A stretch of 64,000 bases of DNA, from positions 1 through 64,000 of the forward strand of contig DASSNE010000009.1 in NCBI GenBank assembly GCA_035688265.1, given 5' to 3'. Made by a program: the position numbers and the translations under genes. The notes under the pieces were generated by a model that was not told where the DNA came from, ran no database searches, and saw only the letters and a list, made by a program, of their open reading frames with translations. Each line of letters begins with the position of its first letter. The first letter of the stretch is position 1. Below, one piece after another: positions 32,712-45,751 of the stretch. The stretch is from DASSBR01 sp035688265 (GTDB lineage: Bacteria > Pseudomonadota > Gammaproteobacteria > Natronospirales > DASSBR01).

Positions 32712-33014
32712 ATGTTTCGCAAAGTCCTGATCGCGATCGGCATTGCGTCGATCTTCGCCGGCATTGTCCTGCTGCTAAGCGGGCTTATCGCGATTGGCGC
32801 GTACGTGCTCGCCGAAGGCGCCATTCTGACGCTCGCCCTGATTTTCGAGCGCTCACGCTACCGGAAGAACGTCAGCGACCGCGGCGACTGGCAGCCCACC
32901 GGCGAGCGCTTTGTCGATCCCGGCACGGGCCGGCTGACGGAAGTTCGGTACAACCCTGTCACCGGCGAACGCCAGTATGTCCCGGCGGCGTCCGAGGAAG
33001 GCAACTCTCCCTAA
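32712..33014 (+). CDS. small membrane protein, unknown function
   Basis: The 100-aa protein has two adjacent hydrophobic segments (VLIAIGIASIFAGIVLLLSG and AIGAYVLAEGAILTLALIFE) and a polar tail with DPGTGRLTEVRYNPVTGERQ. It is separated from the YbjQ-like gene by one base, suggesting joint function. I do not recognise a named family. Confidence 0.75.
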   Translation: MFRKVLIAIGIASIFAGIVLLLSGLIAIGAYVLAEGAILTLALIFERSRYRKNVSDRGDWQPTGERFVDPGTGRLTEVRYNPVTGERQYVPAASEEGNSP

Positions 33015-33045
33015 GGCGGCGGCCTGGCTACATTAGAATAGGGCA

Positions 33046-36000
33046 ATGAGCCTGAACTTTTTCCACCCCGCCACCGCCGCGTGGTTCGAGCGTGCGTTCG
33101 GAATGCCGACACCGGCGCAGGCCGAGGCGTGGCCGGCGATCAAGGCGCACGGCCACACGCTGATCGCCGCGCCCACCGGCTCGGGCAAGACACTGGCGGC
33201 ATTTCTTGCCGCGATCGATGACTTGGTGCGGGAGGGGCTGGAGCACGATCTGCCGGCCGAGACCCGCGTGCTCTATGTGTCGCCATTGAAGGCGCTGTCG
33301 AACGACATCCGCGCCAACCTCGAAGCGCCGCTTGAAGGTATTCGCAGCGAACTCGAAGGCGGAGCGGGGGTGCCCGAAGGCGCATCGCCTGAACTTACGT
33401 TGCAGCCGACCAACGTCCCAGACATCCGCGCCTGGGTCCGCACCGGCGACACGCCGTCCAGCGAACGGGCGAAGATGGCGCGCAAGCCACCGCACATTGT
33501 CGTCACCACGCCCGAGTCGCTCTACCTGCTGCTGACTTCCGAGTCCGGCCGCCGGATGCTGGCAACGGTTCGGACGGTCATCGTCGATGAAATCCACGCG
33601 CTCGCCGGCAACAAGCGCGGCGCGCATCTGGCGTTGTCGCTCGAAAGGCTGAGCGCGTTGTGCGGCAAGCCGCCGGTGCGCGTGGGGCTCTCGGCGACCC
33701 AGAAGCCGATCGAAACGATGGCGCAGTTCCTCACCGGCGGCGAGCCGTGCCGGATCGTCGATACCGGCCACGTGCGCGAGCGCGACTTGGCGCTCGAAGT
33801 GCCGCGCTCGCCACTGTCGGCGGTAATGGCGAACGAGGTCTGGACCGAGATTTACGATCGGCTCGCGGAACTGATCGGCGCGCACCGCACCACACTGATC
33901 TTCGTCAACACCCGCCGGCTGGCAGAGCGCGCGGCGCGGCACCTGGCGGAACGGCTCGGCGAGGACGCCGTAACCGCCCATCACGGCAGCCTGTCAAAGG
34001 AGCATCGCCTGGACGCCGAGCAGCGCCTCAAGCACGGCAAGCTCAAGGCGCTGATTGCCACCGCGTCGCTGGAACTCGGCATCGACATCGGCGACGTCGA
34101 TCTCGTCTGCCAGCTCGGCACGCCGCGGTCCATCGGCGCGTTTTTGCAGCGCGTCGGGCGATCCGGCCACGGTATCGGGCGCACGCCGAAGGGGCGTCTG
34201 TTTCCGTTGAGCCGCGACGACCTGGTCGAATGCGCGGCGCTGCTGGAGGCGGTCCGGCGCGACGAACTGGATCGGATTCGTATTCCGGTCGCGCCGCGCG
34301 ATGTGCTCGCGCAGCAGATCGTCGCCGAAGTCGCCAACGGCGAATGGCGCGAGGACGATCTGTTCGCGATGCTGGCGCGCGCGTGGCCTTATCGCGACCT
34401 GGCCCGCGCCGACTTCGACGCGGTGGTCAGGATGCTGGCCGAAGGCTACTCGACCCGCCGCGGCCGCCACGGCGCCTATCTGCACCGCGATGTAGTCAAC
34501 GGCATGCTCCGCCCGCGCCGCAGCGCGCGCATGACCGCGCTGATGAACGGCGGCGTGATCCCGGATCAGTTCGATTATGAAGTCGTGCTGAGTCCGGAGG
34601 GCCTGCGCGTCGGCACGCTCAACGAGGATTTCGCGTTCGAAAGCATTGCCGGCGATATCTTCCAGCTCGGCAATACCTCGTACCGGATCCAGAAAGTGGG
34701 GCAGGGCAAGGTGTACGTGGAGGACGCCAAAGGCCAGCCGCCCAATATCCCGTTCTGGTTCGGCGAGGCGCCGGGGCGGACGGATGAGCTGTCGGCAGCC
34801 GTATCCGCGCTGCGTGCGCGAATGGACGCATGGTTGACTGAAAACGAAGACAGTGCGCGCGAATGTGCTCGTAATATTATTGAGCTTGTCCCGGCCGCAG
34901 CCGACCAGCTGATTGATTATCTCGCCGCCGCCCGCGCGGCGCTCGGCGCACTGCCGACGCAGGAGACGCTGGTTTTCGAGCGTTTCTTCGACGAAGCCGG
35001 CGACCAGCACCTGGTCATCCATTCTCCCTACGGCTCGCGCATCAACCGGGCGTTCGGGCTGGCGCTGCGCAAGCGTTTCTGCCGCAAGTTCAATTTTGAA
35101 TTGCAGGCGGCCGCCCTCGAAGACACGATCGTCCTGTCTCTCGGCGCGACGCACAGCTTTCAACTCGAAGACGTGGCGCGTTACCTCAACTCAAGGACGG
35201 TGCGCGACGTCCTGAGCCAGGCGCTGCTGGCCGCGCCGATGTTCCCGACGCACTGGCGCTGGAACGCGACGACGGCGCTCGCGATCAAGCGGATGCGCAA
35301 CGGCAAGCGCATGCCGCCGCAGTTCCAGCGCAACGATGCCGAAGACCTGATGGCGCTGATCTTCCCGGACCAGCTCGCCTGCGCGGAAAACCTTGCCGCC
35401 GGCGCGCGCGACATCCCCGACCACCCGCTGGTCAACCAGACGATGGCGGATTGCCTGCACGACGTCATGGATGTCGAGGGCCTGGAGCGGCTGCTCGCCC
35501 GGCTGGAGCGCGGCGAGATCAAGGTCGTGACGCGCGACCTGGTGAGCCCGTCACCGCTCGCGCAGGAAGTATTGAACGCGCGCCCCTACGCGTTCCTCGA
35601 CGACGCGCCGGCCGAGGAGCGGCGCACGCTCGCGGTGCAGTCGCGGGGGCTGATGGACGTCAAGGACGCCGCCGAACTCGGCACGCTCGATCCGGCCGCG
35701 ATCGCACGGGTGCGCGAAGAAGCCTGGCCGGATGCGCGCACTGCCGACGAGTTGTACGACGCGCTGGTCGTGCTCGGATTCATGACGGCGGAAGAGGGCG
35801 CCGTCGCATTTTCGGCGTTGTTCGCTGAATTGCAATCGGCTTGGCGGGCGACAGCGTTGACGCTGGATGGCCGCACACTCTGGGTTGCGGCCGAACGGCT
35901 GGCGGAATTGCGGCAGATATGGCCGGAGGCCGACGCCAATCCCGAGATTGAGGCCATTCCGACCGAAGCGGCCGCCGAACGCGACAGCGCCCTGCGCGAA

Positions 36001-37419
36001 CTCATCCGCAGCCGGCTGGAAGGATTGGGGCCCGTGACTGCAGCCGCTCTGGCGGCACCGCTCGGCGTGGCCGAAACCGAAATCGACATTGCGCTGTCCG
36101 CGCTCGAAGCCGAAGGCTTTGCGTTACGCGGCGGATTTACGTCAGCCGACACCGTCGAATGGTGCGACCGCCGCCTGCTCGCGCGCATCCACCGCTACAC
36201 GCTCAAAAAACTGCGCGCCGAAATCGAGCCGGTCAGCCCTGCCGACTTCATGCGCTTCCTGTTCCGCTGGCACGGCATCGATGAGCGCGCCGAAGGCCCG
36301 GATGCGCTCGCCGCCGCAATCGAACAACTCGAAGGCTATTCGATTCCGGCCGCCGCGTGGGAGCGCGATATCCTGCCGGCGCGGGTGGGCGGCTATCTGT
36401 CGGTAATGCTCGACCAGCTCTGTGCCAGCGGCGCGGTCACCTGGATGCGGCTCGTGCCGCCGAAGGCGGCTCAACACGAAGATCCGGAAGGCATCACGGC
36501 CAAACGCGCGGTGGCGCCGGTGCGCGCAACGCCGATCGCGTTGTTGCCGCGCGCACATCGCCGGCACTGGCGGGCGCTGTTTCCCGCGCCGGATATCGAC
36601 ACGATTCCACTGTCCGCCGCGGCACGCCCGGTGGCATCCGCCTTGCGACATGATGGCGCCTCCTTCTTCAGCGACCTCGTCGAAACGACGGGCCTGCTGC
36701 GCACGCAGGTCGAAGAAGCGCTGTCCGAACTCGCCGCCTGGGGGCTGGCGACGGCCGATACCTTCGCCGGCTTGCGCGCGCTTGTACAGCCGGCACAGCG
36801 GCGGCCGCGACTTGCACCGCGCGGCCGTCGGCGGCGTGCCGGCATCGGCGGCCTCGACACTGCCGGCCGCTGGACGCTGACGCATGGCCCGGCAATCCGA
36901 TACGACGACAACCGCCAGCTCGACACGGAGACGCTTGAGCACATCGCCGAGACGCTGCTGCTGCGCTACGGCGTCGTATTCCGCAAGCTGCTCGAACGGG
37001 AAACGGCGCTGCCGCCGTGGCGCGAACTGCTGTACGTCTACCGGCGCCTTGAGGCGCGCGGCGAAATTCGCGGCGGCCGCTTCGTCGCCGGGATGAGCGG
37101 CGAACAATTTGCATTGCCGGAGGCGGTCGGCGCGCTGCGCGAAGTGCGCAAGCTCAAGCCGCATGGCGAGTTGATTTCCATTTCCGCCGCCGATCCGCTC
37201 AACCTGGTCGGCATCATCCTGCCCGGCGACCGGCTCGCGGCGCTGGCGGGAAATCGGGTACTGTATCGCGACGGACTGCCGGTCGCCTGTTACGCCGCCG
37301 GCGAGGTACGATTTCTGGCCGAGGTACCGCCGGAAGACCAATGGGCGCTGCGCAACCATTTGTTGCAGCACCGCTTTCCGGCCCCGGCACAACAGCAACG
37401 AGGGAGCAGCATCGCATGA
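33046..37419 (+). CDS. lhr: Lhr-family superfamily 2 DNA/RNA helicase
   Basis: The 1457-aa protein has the full-length Lhr architecture. The helicase core has motif I APTGSGKT (residues 42-49), motif II VIVDEIHALAGNKRG and motif VI-type QRVGRSGHGIGR. The Lhr winged-helix core follows, then the large C-terminal domain (for example GLGPVTAAALAAPLGVAETE). Lhr proteins translocate 3'-5' on single-stranded DNA and take part in DNA repair. The start ATG 33046 gives a family-typical N-terminus (FHPATAAWFERAFGMPTPAQ). Its stop overlaps the next gene (ATGA). Confidence 0.95.
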   Translation: MSLNFFHPATAAWFERAFGMPTPAQAEAWPAIKAHGHTLIAAPTGSGKTLAAFLAAIDDLVREGLEHDLPAETRVLYVSPLKALSNDIRANLEAPLEGIRSELEGGAGVPEGASPELTLQPTNVPDIRAWVRTGDTPSSERAKMARKPPHIVVTTPESLYLLLTSESGRRMLATVRTVIVDEIHALAGNKRGAHLALSLERLSALCGKPPVRVGLSATQKPIETMAQFLTGGEPCRIVDTGHVRERDLALEVPRSPLSAVMANEVWTEIYDRLAELIGAHRTTLIFVNTRRLAERAARHLAERLGEDAVTAHHGSLSKEHRLDAEQRLKHGKLKALIATASLELGIDIGDVDLVCQLGTPRSIGAFLQRVGRSGHGIGRTPKGRLFPLSRDDLVECAALLEAVRRDELDRIRIPVAPRDVLAQQIVAEVANGEWREDDLFAMLARAWPYRDLARADFDAVVRMLAEGYSTRRGRHGAYLHRDVVNGMLRPRRSARMTALMNGGVIPDQFDYEVVLSPEGLRVGTLNEDFAFESIAGDIFQLGNTSYRIQKVGQGKVYVEDAKGQPPNIPFWFGEAPGRTDELSAAVSALRARMDAWLTENEDSARECARNIIELVPAAADQLIDYLAAARAALGALPTQETLVFERFFDEAGDQHLVIHSPYGSRINRAFGLALRKRFCRKFNFELQAAALEDTIVLSLGATHSFQLEDVARYLNSRTVRDVLSQALLAAPMFPTHWRWNATTALAIKRMRNGKRMPPQFQRNDAEDLMALIFPDQLACAENLAAGARDIPDHPLVNQTMADCLHDVMDVEGLERLLARLERGEIKVVTRDLVSPSPLAQEVLNARPYAFLDDAPAEERRTLAVQSRGLMDVKDAAELGTLDPAAIARVREEAWPDARTADELYDALVVLGFMTAEEGAVAFSALFAELQSAWRATALTLDGRTLWVAAERLAELRQIWPEADANPEIEAIPTEAAAERDSALRELIRSRLEGLGPVTAAALAAPLGVAETEIDIALSALEAEGFALRGGFTSADTVEWCDRRLLARIHRYTLKKLRAEIEPVSPADFMRFLFRWHGIDERAEGPDALAAAIEQLEGYSIPAAAWERDILPARVGGYLSVMLDQLCASGAVTWMRLVPPKAAQHEDPEGITAKRAVAPVRATPIALLPRAHRRHWRALFPAPDIDTIPLSAAARPVASALRHDGASFFSDLVETTGLLRTQVEEALSELAAWGLATADTFAGLRALVQPAQRRPRLAPRGRRRRAGIGGLDTAGRWTLTHGPAIRYDDNRQLDTETLEHIAETLLLRYGVVFRKLLERETALPPWRELLYVYRRLEARGEIRGGRFVAGMSGEQFALPEAVGALREVRKLKPHGELISISAADPLNLVGIILPGDRLAALAGNRVLYRDGLPVACYAAGEVRFLAEVPPEDQWALRNHLLQHRFPAPAQQQRGSSIA

Positions 37420-38270
37420 AATCGGGTCTGAAACGATTTGTCGGCGCCACAGCGCTGGTACTGCTGGCGGCGGCCGTCGCCGGTTGCAACTCGTCGAATC
37501 GGACGAGCAGCGCGCCGGGCAGTTCCGCAGCCGGCACTTCGCCAAACAACACAGCGACGGACACTTCAAAGAGCAAGGTCGGTTCGACGGTGACTGCGAA
37601 TTTGATGCAGACACTGAGCACGATCAGCCGGCACAGTCTGATGCAAAAGGGCGCGCCGGCGAAGGTTTCACTGCAGTCCATTTCCGGCCCGAGGCTCGGC
37701 TCCGGAAAACCTGTCGTGCTTTACATCGGCGCCGACTTCTGCCCCTATTGCGCGGCGTTGCGCTGGCCGCTGGTGGTCGCGTTACTTCGCTTCGGGAACT
37801 TCGACGGCCTGCGCTACATGCGCTCCAGCAGCACGGACGTTTACGCCGACACGGTGACGTTCAGCTTCGACGGCGCGCGCTATAACAGCGACTACATCCA
37901 ATTCGAGGCCGTCGATACCGCCGATCGGCAGGGTCACGCCCTCAACAAGCCCACCGATGCCCAGCAGTCTGTTTTTCAGCAATTCGACGTCCCGCCCTAT
38001 ACCAAAGTGCCCGGTGCGATTCCATTTGTTTACTTCGGCGGGCGCTATGTCGAGAACATGGCGCCGTTCATGCCGAACCTGCTGTCAAGCCTGTCCTGGC
38101 AGAACGTCGGGCGCCAGCTCAAGGCCGGTCAATCCGACCTGAGCAACCAGATCATCGGCGCCGCCAATGTCTACACGGCAGCGATCTGCGAATTGACAGA
38201 TGGCAAGCCGGCAAGCGTTTGTAACAGCCCCGCCATCAGGGCGGCTAGCGGCAAGTTACCCGATAACTAG
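37416..38270 (+). CDS. thioredoxin-like lipoprotein (DUF929-type)
   Basis: The ATG at 37416 overlaps the lhr stop. The 284-aa protein has a lipoprotein signal ending in AAAVAGC (Cys at about 24), a Ser/Thr-rich linker and a thioredoxin-like domain with GADFCPYCAALRWPL (CxxC at about residues 109 and 112). It later contains PGAIPFVYFGGRYVENMAPF, where the cis-Pro-type segment is expected. This is the pattern of DUF929 proteins. It probably performs thiol-disulfide chemistry in the periplasm. Coupling to a cytoplasmic helicase is odd and may be incidental. Confidence 0.85.
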   Translation: MKSGLKRFVGATALVLLAAAVAGCNSSNRTSSAPGSSAAGTSPNNTATDTSKSKVGSTVTANLMQTLSTISRHSLMQKGAPAKVSLQSISGPRLGSGKPVVLYIGADFCPYCAALRWPLVVALLRFGNFDGLRYMRSSSTDVYADTVTFSFDGARYNSDYIQFEAVDTADRQGHALNKPTDAQQSVFQQFDVPPYTKVPGAIPFVYFGGRYVENMAPFMPNLLSSLSWQNVGRQLKAGQSDLSNQIIGAANVYTAAICELTDGKPASVCNSPAIRAASGKLPDN

Positions 38271-38288
38271 ATCAAGAAAACCCTTGAT

Positions 38289-38306
38289 CGCGGCGTTTGC
38301 GCCGCG
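38289..38306 (+). terminator. GC hairpin after the DUF929-type gene
   Basis: CGCGGCG-TTTG-CGCCGCG is a perfect 7-bp stem with a 4-base loop, preceded by ATCAAG-AAAACC-CTTGAT, a second small hairpin. There is no T-run. It also resembles the local REP family. Confidence 0.4.
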
Positions 38307-38361
38307 CGCGCTTCTATGTTGAGATTGGCCGTCGAGTCAAGCAGAACCGAACGGTGATCCT

Positions 38362-39504
38362 TTGGATTCGTCCGCACTGACTGAAATGCTCGGCGACTTT
38401 TACAGCCGCTGGTCCGGCGTCATCTACGTTTTCTTTATCGTCCTCGCGGTGCTGATCGTCAATCGCGCACTGCAGTGGGCCTTGAGTATTTATGTCCGGC
38501 GCAGGGATGCGGCGGTGCACGTATGGGCTCATGCGTTTCTGGACGCGCTCGGTCCGCCATTGCGCGCGATCGTCTGGGTCATCGGCCTGACGGTCGCGGC
38601 GAGCATTTTCATGCGCGGCGGCGAAGCGACGATGCTGTCGAAGCTGTTCCCGCCGGCGCGCAACGTGGTCGCGATTCTGGCGGTCGCGTGGTTTTTTCTT
38701 CGCGTGACGCGCCAGGCCGAACACAATCTGCATGCGCGGGCGCACAAGCGCGGCGAGGTGCTCGACCCCACCGCGGCCGACGCGATCGGCAAACTCGTGC
38801 GGGCGGCGATTTTCATCACCGCCGCGCTCGTCATCATGCAGACGCTCGGCTTCTCGATCGGCGGACTGCTGGCGTTCGGCGGGGCCGCCGGCATCGCGGT
38901 GGGTTTTGCCGCTCAGACACTTGTCGCGAATCTGCTGGGTGGCCTGACGGTCTTCGCCAGCCGGATCTTCAAGATCGGCGACGACATCATCCTCCCAGGT
39001 ACCACTCTGGCGGGCACGGTGCGGCATATAGGGTGGCGGGCCACCCGCGTGATCGGCTGGGACGGAAAGCCGTTTTACGTGCCCAACTCGTACTTCAACT
39101 CGTCCAACCTGGTCAACCATTCGCGCTTGGAGCACCGCTCGTTTACGGAAAATCTTCTGTTGCGTTATCGGGACTTCGACAAGGTTGAGGCGATTGTGCG
39201 CAAGGGCAACGAAGTGCTGGCAAAGCGTGACGATCTCAACTACTTTGTGTTTCGTTTCGACAGCTTCGGCGATGCGGCTTTGAAACTGCAGATTTACGCG
39301 TGGCCGCAGAATACACCGGAGCCCACGTTCCTGCCCTATGCCGAGTTTGCGCGCATCAAGGAGGATGTGCTGCTGACCATCGCATCCATCGCGCTCGATG
39401 AGGGGTGCGAGCTGATACAACCGTTCTCCCACGTCTATTTACGCGACGAAGAAGGGCAGCCGGCAGTGCCGGAGCCGATGGTAGACAGCGAAACCGGAGG
39501 ATAG
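38362..39504 (+). CDS. MscS-family mechanosensitive channel
   Basis: The protein of about 380 aa has four to five membrane helices, ending in the pore-lining helix GGLLAFGGAAGIAVGFAAQT then LVANLLGG. The beta domain (KIGDDIILPGTTLAGTVRHI, then RVIGWDGKPFYVPNSYFNSS) and a C-terminal alpha/beta cage domain follow. It releases solutes on hypo-osmotic shock. The start is TTG at 38362 or ATG at 38386; no clear ribosome site decides. Confidence 0.9.
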   Translation: MDSSALTEMLGDFYSRWSGVIYVFFIVLAVLIVNRALQWALSIYVRRRDAAVHVWAHAFLDALGPPLRAIVWVIGLTVAASIFMRGGEATMLSKLFPPARNVVAILAVAWFFLRVTRQAEHNLHARAHKRGEVLDPTAADAIGKLVRAAIFITAALVIMQTLGFSIGGLLAFGGAAGIAVGFAAQTLVANLLGGLTVFASRIFKIGDDIILPGTTLAGTVRHIGWRATRVIGWDGKPFYVPNSYFNSSNLVNHSRLEHRSFTENLLLRYRDFDKVEAIVRKGNEVLAKRDDLNYFVFRFDSFGDAALKLQIYAWPQNTPEPTFLPYAEFARIKEDVLLTIASIALDEGCELIQPFSHVYLRDEEGQPAVPEPMVDSETGG

Positions 39505-39563
39505 CCACGGCGGCGCCGTTCATTGTCTGATACCATCAACGCCTGCTTATGGATGAGTAAGGA

Positions 39564-42545
<2,982 letters not shown>

Positions 42546-42548
42546 CCG

Positions 42549-43613
42549 CTACTTTCCCCGCGCGATCTTCGCCAGCACGTCTACGGCACGCGGATCGCCG
42601 CTCTGGCCAAGCCAGAAAATCGCTTGTTTGCGGACCTCGATGTTCCGGCTCGTTGTCGCGATCGTGATCAGTCGCGGCACGCCTTGATCGACCGGCAACT
42701 GCGACAACGCAAACACCGCTTTTTTGCGAACGTCGACATCGCGATCGTTTTGCGCAATGCCCATAAGCGCGGCGGCGGCTTTCTTCGACGCCTGTTGGGC
42801 AAGCCAGAACACGGCCTTCTCGCGAACCGCACGATTGCCCGCACCTCTGGCCAGATCGATCAGCGTGTCGGTGGCCGCCGGTGATTCGATCAGGCTGATC
42901 GCGAATACCGCCTTTTCGCGCACCGCCTCGGATCGATCGTGACGCGCCGCGTGTGCCAGCAGCTTGAGCGCGCTCGCGCCGCCCTGGCCGAGCCAGAACG
43001 CGGCCGCGCCGCGCACCTCGTCACCGCCCTGTCCGTTCAACACTTTGCCGAGGAAGGGCACGACGAGCTTGCGCGTGTCGTGCAGGCCGATCGCCATCAA
43101 CAGGTGTTTCCGGGTGGCGGTCGCCCCAGTCTGCCCGTAAAGCTTTTCGATCAGGTCGAGGCTCGGCCCATCGGCACTCGGTCCCAGCCACACCAACGGC
43201 GCGTGCAAAGTGACCGGCCGGGACAAATTGCTGACCTCGATCGCTGCGATGCGGTGCGTATTCGGGTCGAGCTGAAACAGCAGTGCGACCCGCTTCAATA
43301 CTTTGCCGTCCGCCGCCACTGCGCCCGGCAGGATGCGCTTGCCGTAAATCACTTCGCCGAGGCTGGGCTGCGCGGCGGCCGCTGTATTCCAGCTGCCGAT
43401 GTACGAATCGCTGTCCATCCGGCGCTCGATGCTGTAGCCGATCCAGCAGCCGTCACCGCATTGCGAATTGCCGATCTTTTGCAGCGCCCATTGCCAGCGT
43501 GCGACGAGCGGCTGTGCGGTGTCCGGCGAGCGGATGACGGTCTGCGCCAACAGCGCGCCGGGCAGTGCCAGCAGCAGTGCGAACGCTGCGCCAAGGATCT
43601 TCAGCCGGTTCAT
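42549..43613 (-). CDS. secreted HEAT-repeat protein
   Basis: The 354-aa protein has a signal peptide (MNRLKILGAAFALLLALPGA). A unique domain with two Cys (NSQCGDGCWIGYSIERRM) follows, then at least four C-terminal HEAT repeats built on 'V-R-E-K-A-V-F-W-L-A-Q' and 'V-R-K-K-A-V-F-A-L-S-Q-L'. HEAT arrays form curved scaffolds for protein binding. It overlaps the M56-HEAT gene by four bases (ATGA) and shares its repeat type, so the two proteins probably work together in the periplasm. Confidence 0.88.
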   Translation of the reverse strand: MNRLKILGAAFALLLALPGALLAQTVIRSPDTAQPLVARWQWALQKIGNSQCGDGCWIGYSIERRMDSDSYIGSWNTAAAAQPSLGEVIYGKRILPGAVAADGKVLKRVALLFQLDPNTHRIAAIEVSNLSRPVTLHAPLVWLGPSADGPSLDLIEKLYGQTGATATRKHLLMAIGLHDTRKLVVPFLGKVLNGQGGDEVRGAAAFWLGQGGASALKLLAHAARHDRSEAVREKAVFAISLIESPAATDTLIDLARGAGNRAVREKAVFWLAQQASKKAAAALMGIAQNDRDVDVRKKAVFALSQLPVDQGVPRLITIATTSRNIEVRKQAIFWLGQSGDPRAVDVLAKIARGK

Positions 43614-45334
43614 TTCGAATGCCCCTGCACAATATCCATCAGTGCCTGCGCCGCGCGCGGATCATGGCTCTGGCCGAGCCAGAAGATCGCTTTTTCACGC
43701 AGGCCCTGATTCGAACCGTGCTTGGCGATCTTGATGAGCAGCGGCACGCTGTTTTTCGGTAACTGCGAAATGCCGAACAATGCTTTCTCGCGCAATGCGA
43801 GCGGCGCGTCGCTCGCGATAAGTTGGTTGAGGAACGCGGCGGCCTTCGGACTTCCGATTTGTCCCAGCCAAAACACCGCTTTTTCCCGAACGGCCTCGTT
43901 GCCATTCGACTTCGCGATCTCGATCAGGCGTGGCACGCTTTGCTTCGCCGGCAGTTGCGACAGCGCAAAGACGGCACGCTCCTGAATCTGCGTTTGCGGG
44001 TCGGTGGCGTGATGGTAATGCGCGGCGGCGCGTTTCGCCTCTGACTTCGCGCGCTTTTCGGCAGCCTTTTCACGCGCCGTGACGGCATATCCCCGCTGCG
44101 TTAGAGCTACCTCGCGTCGCGCCTCCGCCTTCGCGCGGGCCTTATCGTGCTCAGCCTCCGCTCGTTCACGGGCCGCCGTCATGGCACGTTCACGCTGCTC
44201 CGCGGCTTGCTGCTGCGCGGTGGAAGCCGATGAGTTGCTTTGTACCGTTGCGGCCGTTTCTGTGGCAGCCGCGGCGGGTCGTAGCGCCGCGAGCGGCAGC
44301 ACGATTGCGAACGCAAGCGCGGCCATTGTGATCGCGCCCGGCCGTGACAGACCGCGCCGCCGGCAGTGCTCGTCGAGGATCGACTGGATGCGGGTCCGGA
44401 GTTCGCTCGGTTCGGCCATCGCCGGCGTAGCGGCGAACGCCGAAGCGCTTCTCAGCCCGCGCGCAACCTCGAGGAGTTGGCCGGCGTAATCGCTCGGCTG
44501 CGCTCCGGCGCGGATGACACGGTCGTCGCAGGCTTGTTCCCGCGTCAGCAGGAAGCGGCGCGCGCCTGCCCAGGCCAGCGGATTCGGCCAGTGCAGCGCG
44601 CGGGCAATCTGCATGACGAGTTGCGTCAGCGCGTCGCCGCGGCGAACGTGTGCCAATTCGTGCAGCAGCACCAGGCGGCGCTTGTCGGCGGCCCAACCGT
44701 TGGCGCCGGCCGGCAACAGAATCACGGGCCGCCGGACGCCGAAGGTCATCGGCATTTCGATATCGCGGTGGCAGCGGAGGGTGACCTTGCGGCGCAGGCC
44801 CAGCTGCTCCGCGATATCGCCGGCGAGCGCCTGCCAGTTCGCGTCGTCTATGGCGTCGGCGCGGCGGCTGAGCCGTGCGATCCGCATCAGGCCGTAGCCG
44901 AGACGCGCGAGCAGTGCCGCGGCGCCGAGCGCCCACGCCAGCAGCAAGGCGATCAGCCAGACGCGGGGCGTCGGATTGTCAGCGGATGGGCCGGCGCTAT
45001 CCAGAGAAACTGCCGCTACGTCCGCCATTGTCGGCGAATCGGCGCTTCGCGCGGCCACCGGTGCAACCTCTTGCGACGGCGCGGCCTGTGTCATGGACAC
45101 TGGTGCCGACGCCAGATGCAGGCTCGGCAACGGCAAGGTCGGTCCGAGCGCCGCGATCAGCGGCAGCACCAGCAAGCCGACAAAGGCGAGATGCCACACC
45201 GCGTGGCGCACGGCCGCCGACGCGCGGCGGCGCAGGCAGAAGGACACCATGGCCGCGACCGCAAGCAGCAGCGCGCCCTTGGCGAGAATCCCGGCGAGGA
45301 GCCCGCCGGCCAATATTGCAGCTTGAGTATCCAT
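43610..45334 (-). CDS. BlaR1-like M56 peptidase fused to HEAT repeats
   Basis: The 574-aa protein has several membrane helices and a BlaR1/MecR1-type M56 zinc-peptidase domain (PMTFGVRRPVILLPAG, then LLHELAHVRRGD with HExxH near residue 222, and LTREQACDDRVIRAG). A further helix (AALAFAIVLPLAALRPAAA), a charged Ala/Arg/Glu-rich coiled coil (residues 375-445) and three or four HEAT repeats (residues 455-570, REKAVFWLGQIGSPKAAAFL) follow. In BlaR1 the C-terminal part is a penicillin sensor; here it is replaced by HEAT repeats, so the signal is different. Upstream lies the BlaI-type repressor. Confidence 0.9.
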   Translation of the reverse strand: MDTQAAILAGGLLAGILAKGALLLAVAAMVSFCLRRRASAAVRHAVWHLAFVGLLVLPLIAALGPTLPLPSLHLASAPVSMTQAAPSQEVAPVAARSADSPTMADVAAVSLDSAGPSADNPTPRVWLIALLLAWALGAAALLARLGYGLMRIARLSRRADAIDDANWQALAGDIAEQLGLRRKVTLRCHRDIEMPMTFGVRRPVILLPAGANGWAADKRRLVLLHELAHVRRGDALTQLVMQIARALHWPNPLAWAGARRFLLTREQACDDRVIRAGAQPSDYAGQLLEVARGLRSASAFAATPAMAEPSELRTRIQSILDEHCRRRGLSRPGAITMAALAFAIVLPLAALRPAAAATETAATVQSNSSASTAQQQAAEQRERAMTAARERAEAEHDKARAKAEARREVALTQRGYAVTAREKAAEKRAKSEAKRAAAHYHHATDPQTQIQERAVFALSQLPAKQSVPRLIEIAKSNGNEAVREKAVFWLGQIGSPKAAAFLNQLIASDAPLALREKALFGISQLPKNSVPLLIKIAKHGSNQGLREKAIFWLGQSHDPRAAQALMDIVQGHSK

Positions 45335-45336
45335 GG

Positions 45337-45732
45337 TTACTTTGACTCCTTATGTTTGGCTCGATTGATGAGTTCGGACAATTCGGTCAGTTCTGCCTCC
45401 GACAGCTTCGATGCGCGCATCGACAACAGCGTCGCAACCGCCGTTTGCGTCGAGCCGCCGAAAAAGGTGTCCACGAGATGGTTGAGCGCCGAGCGCCGCG
45501 CGCGCTTCGCCGGCACGCTGGGACGATAGATAAAGCGCCGCCCGTCGCGGCGATGCTCGAGATGCCCCTTGTCTTCCAGCAGCCGCAGCATCGAGCGGAC
45601 TGACGAATTGGACGGCTGGGGGGCGGGCAGCGCTTCGCGAACCGACTCCGCGGTGGCTTCGCCATCGCGATAGACGATGTCCATGATCTGGCTTTCGCGC
45701 CGCCCGAGCTTGGCGTGCAGGGCTTGATTCAT
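45337..45732 (-). CDS. BlaI/MecI-family repressor
   Basis: The 131-aa winged-helix protein (LGRRESQIMDIVYRDGEATA, then SNSSVRSMLRLLEDKGHLEH, RRDGRRFIYRPSVPAKRARR) should bind the dyad in front of its own gene and be inactivated by the M56 protease downstream. The C-terminal dimerisation helices are present. It is the first gene of the operon; the protease gene starts two bases later. Confidence 0.93.
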   Translation of the reverse strand: MNQALHAKLGRRESQIMDIVYRDGEATAESVREALPAPQPSNSSVRSMLRLLEDKGHLEHRRDGRRFIYRPSVPAKRARRSALNHLVDTFFGGSTQTAVATLLSMRASKLSEAELTELSELINRAKHKESK

Positions 45733-45751
45733 ATCGATTCATTCCGGTCCA

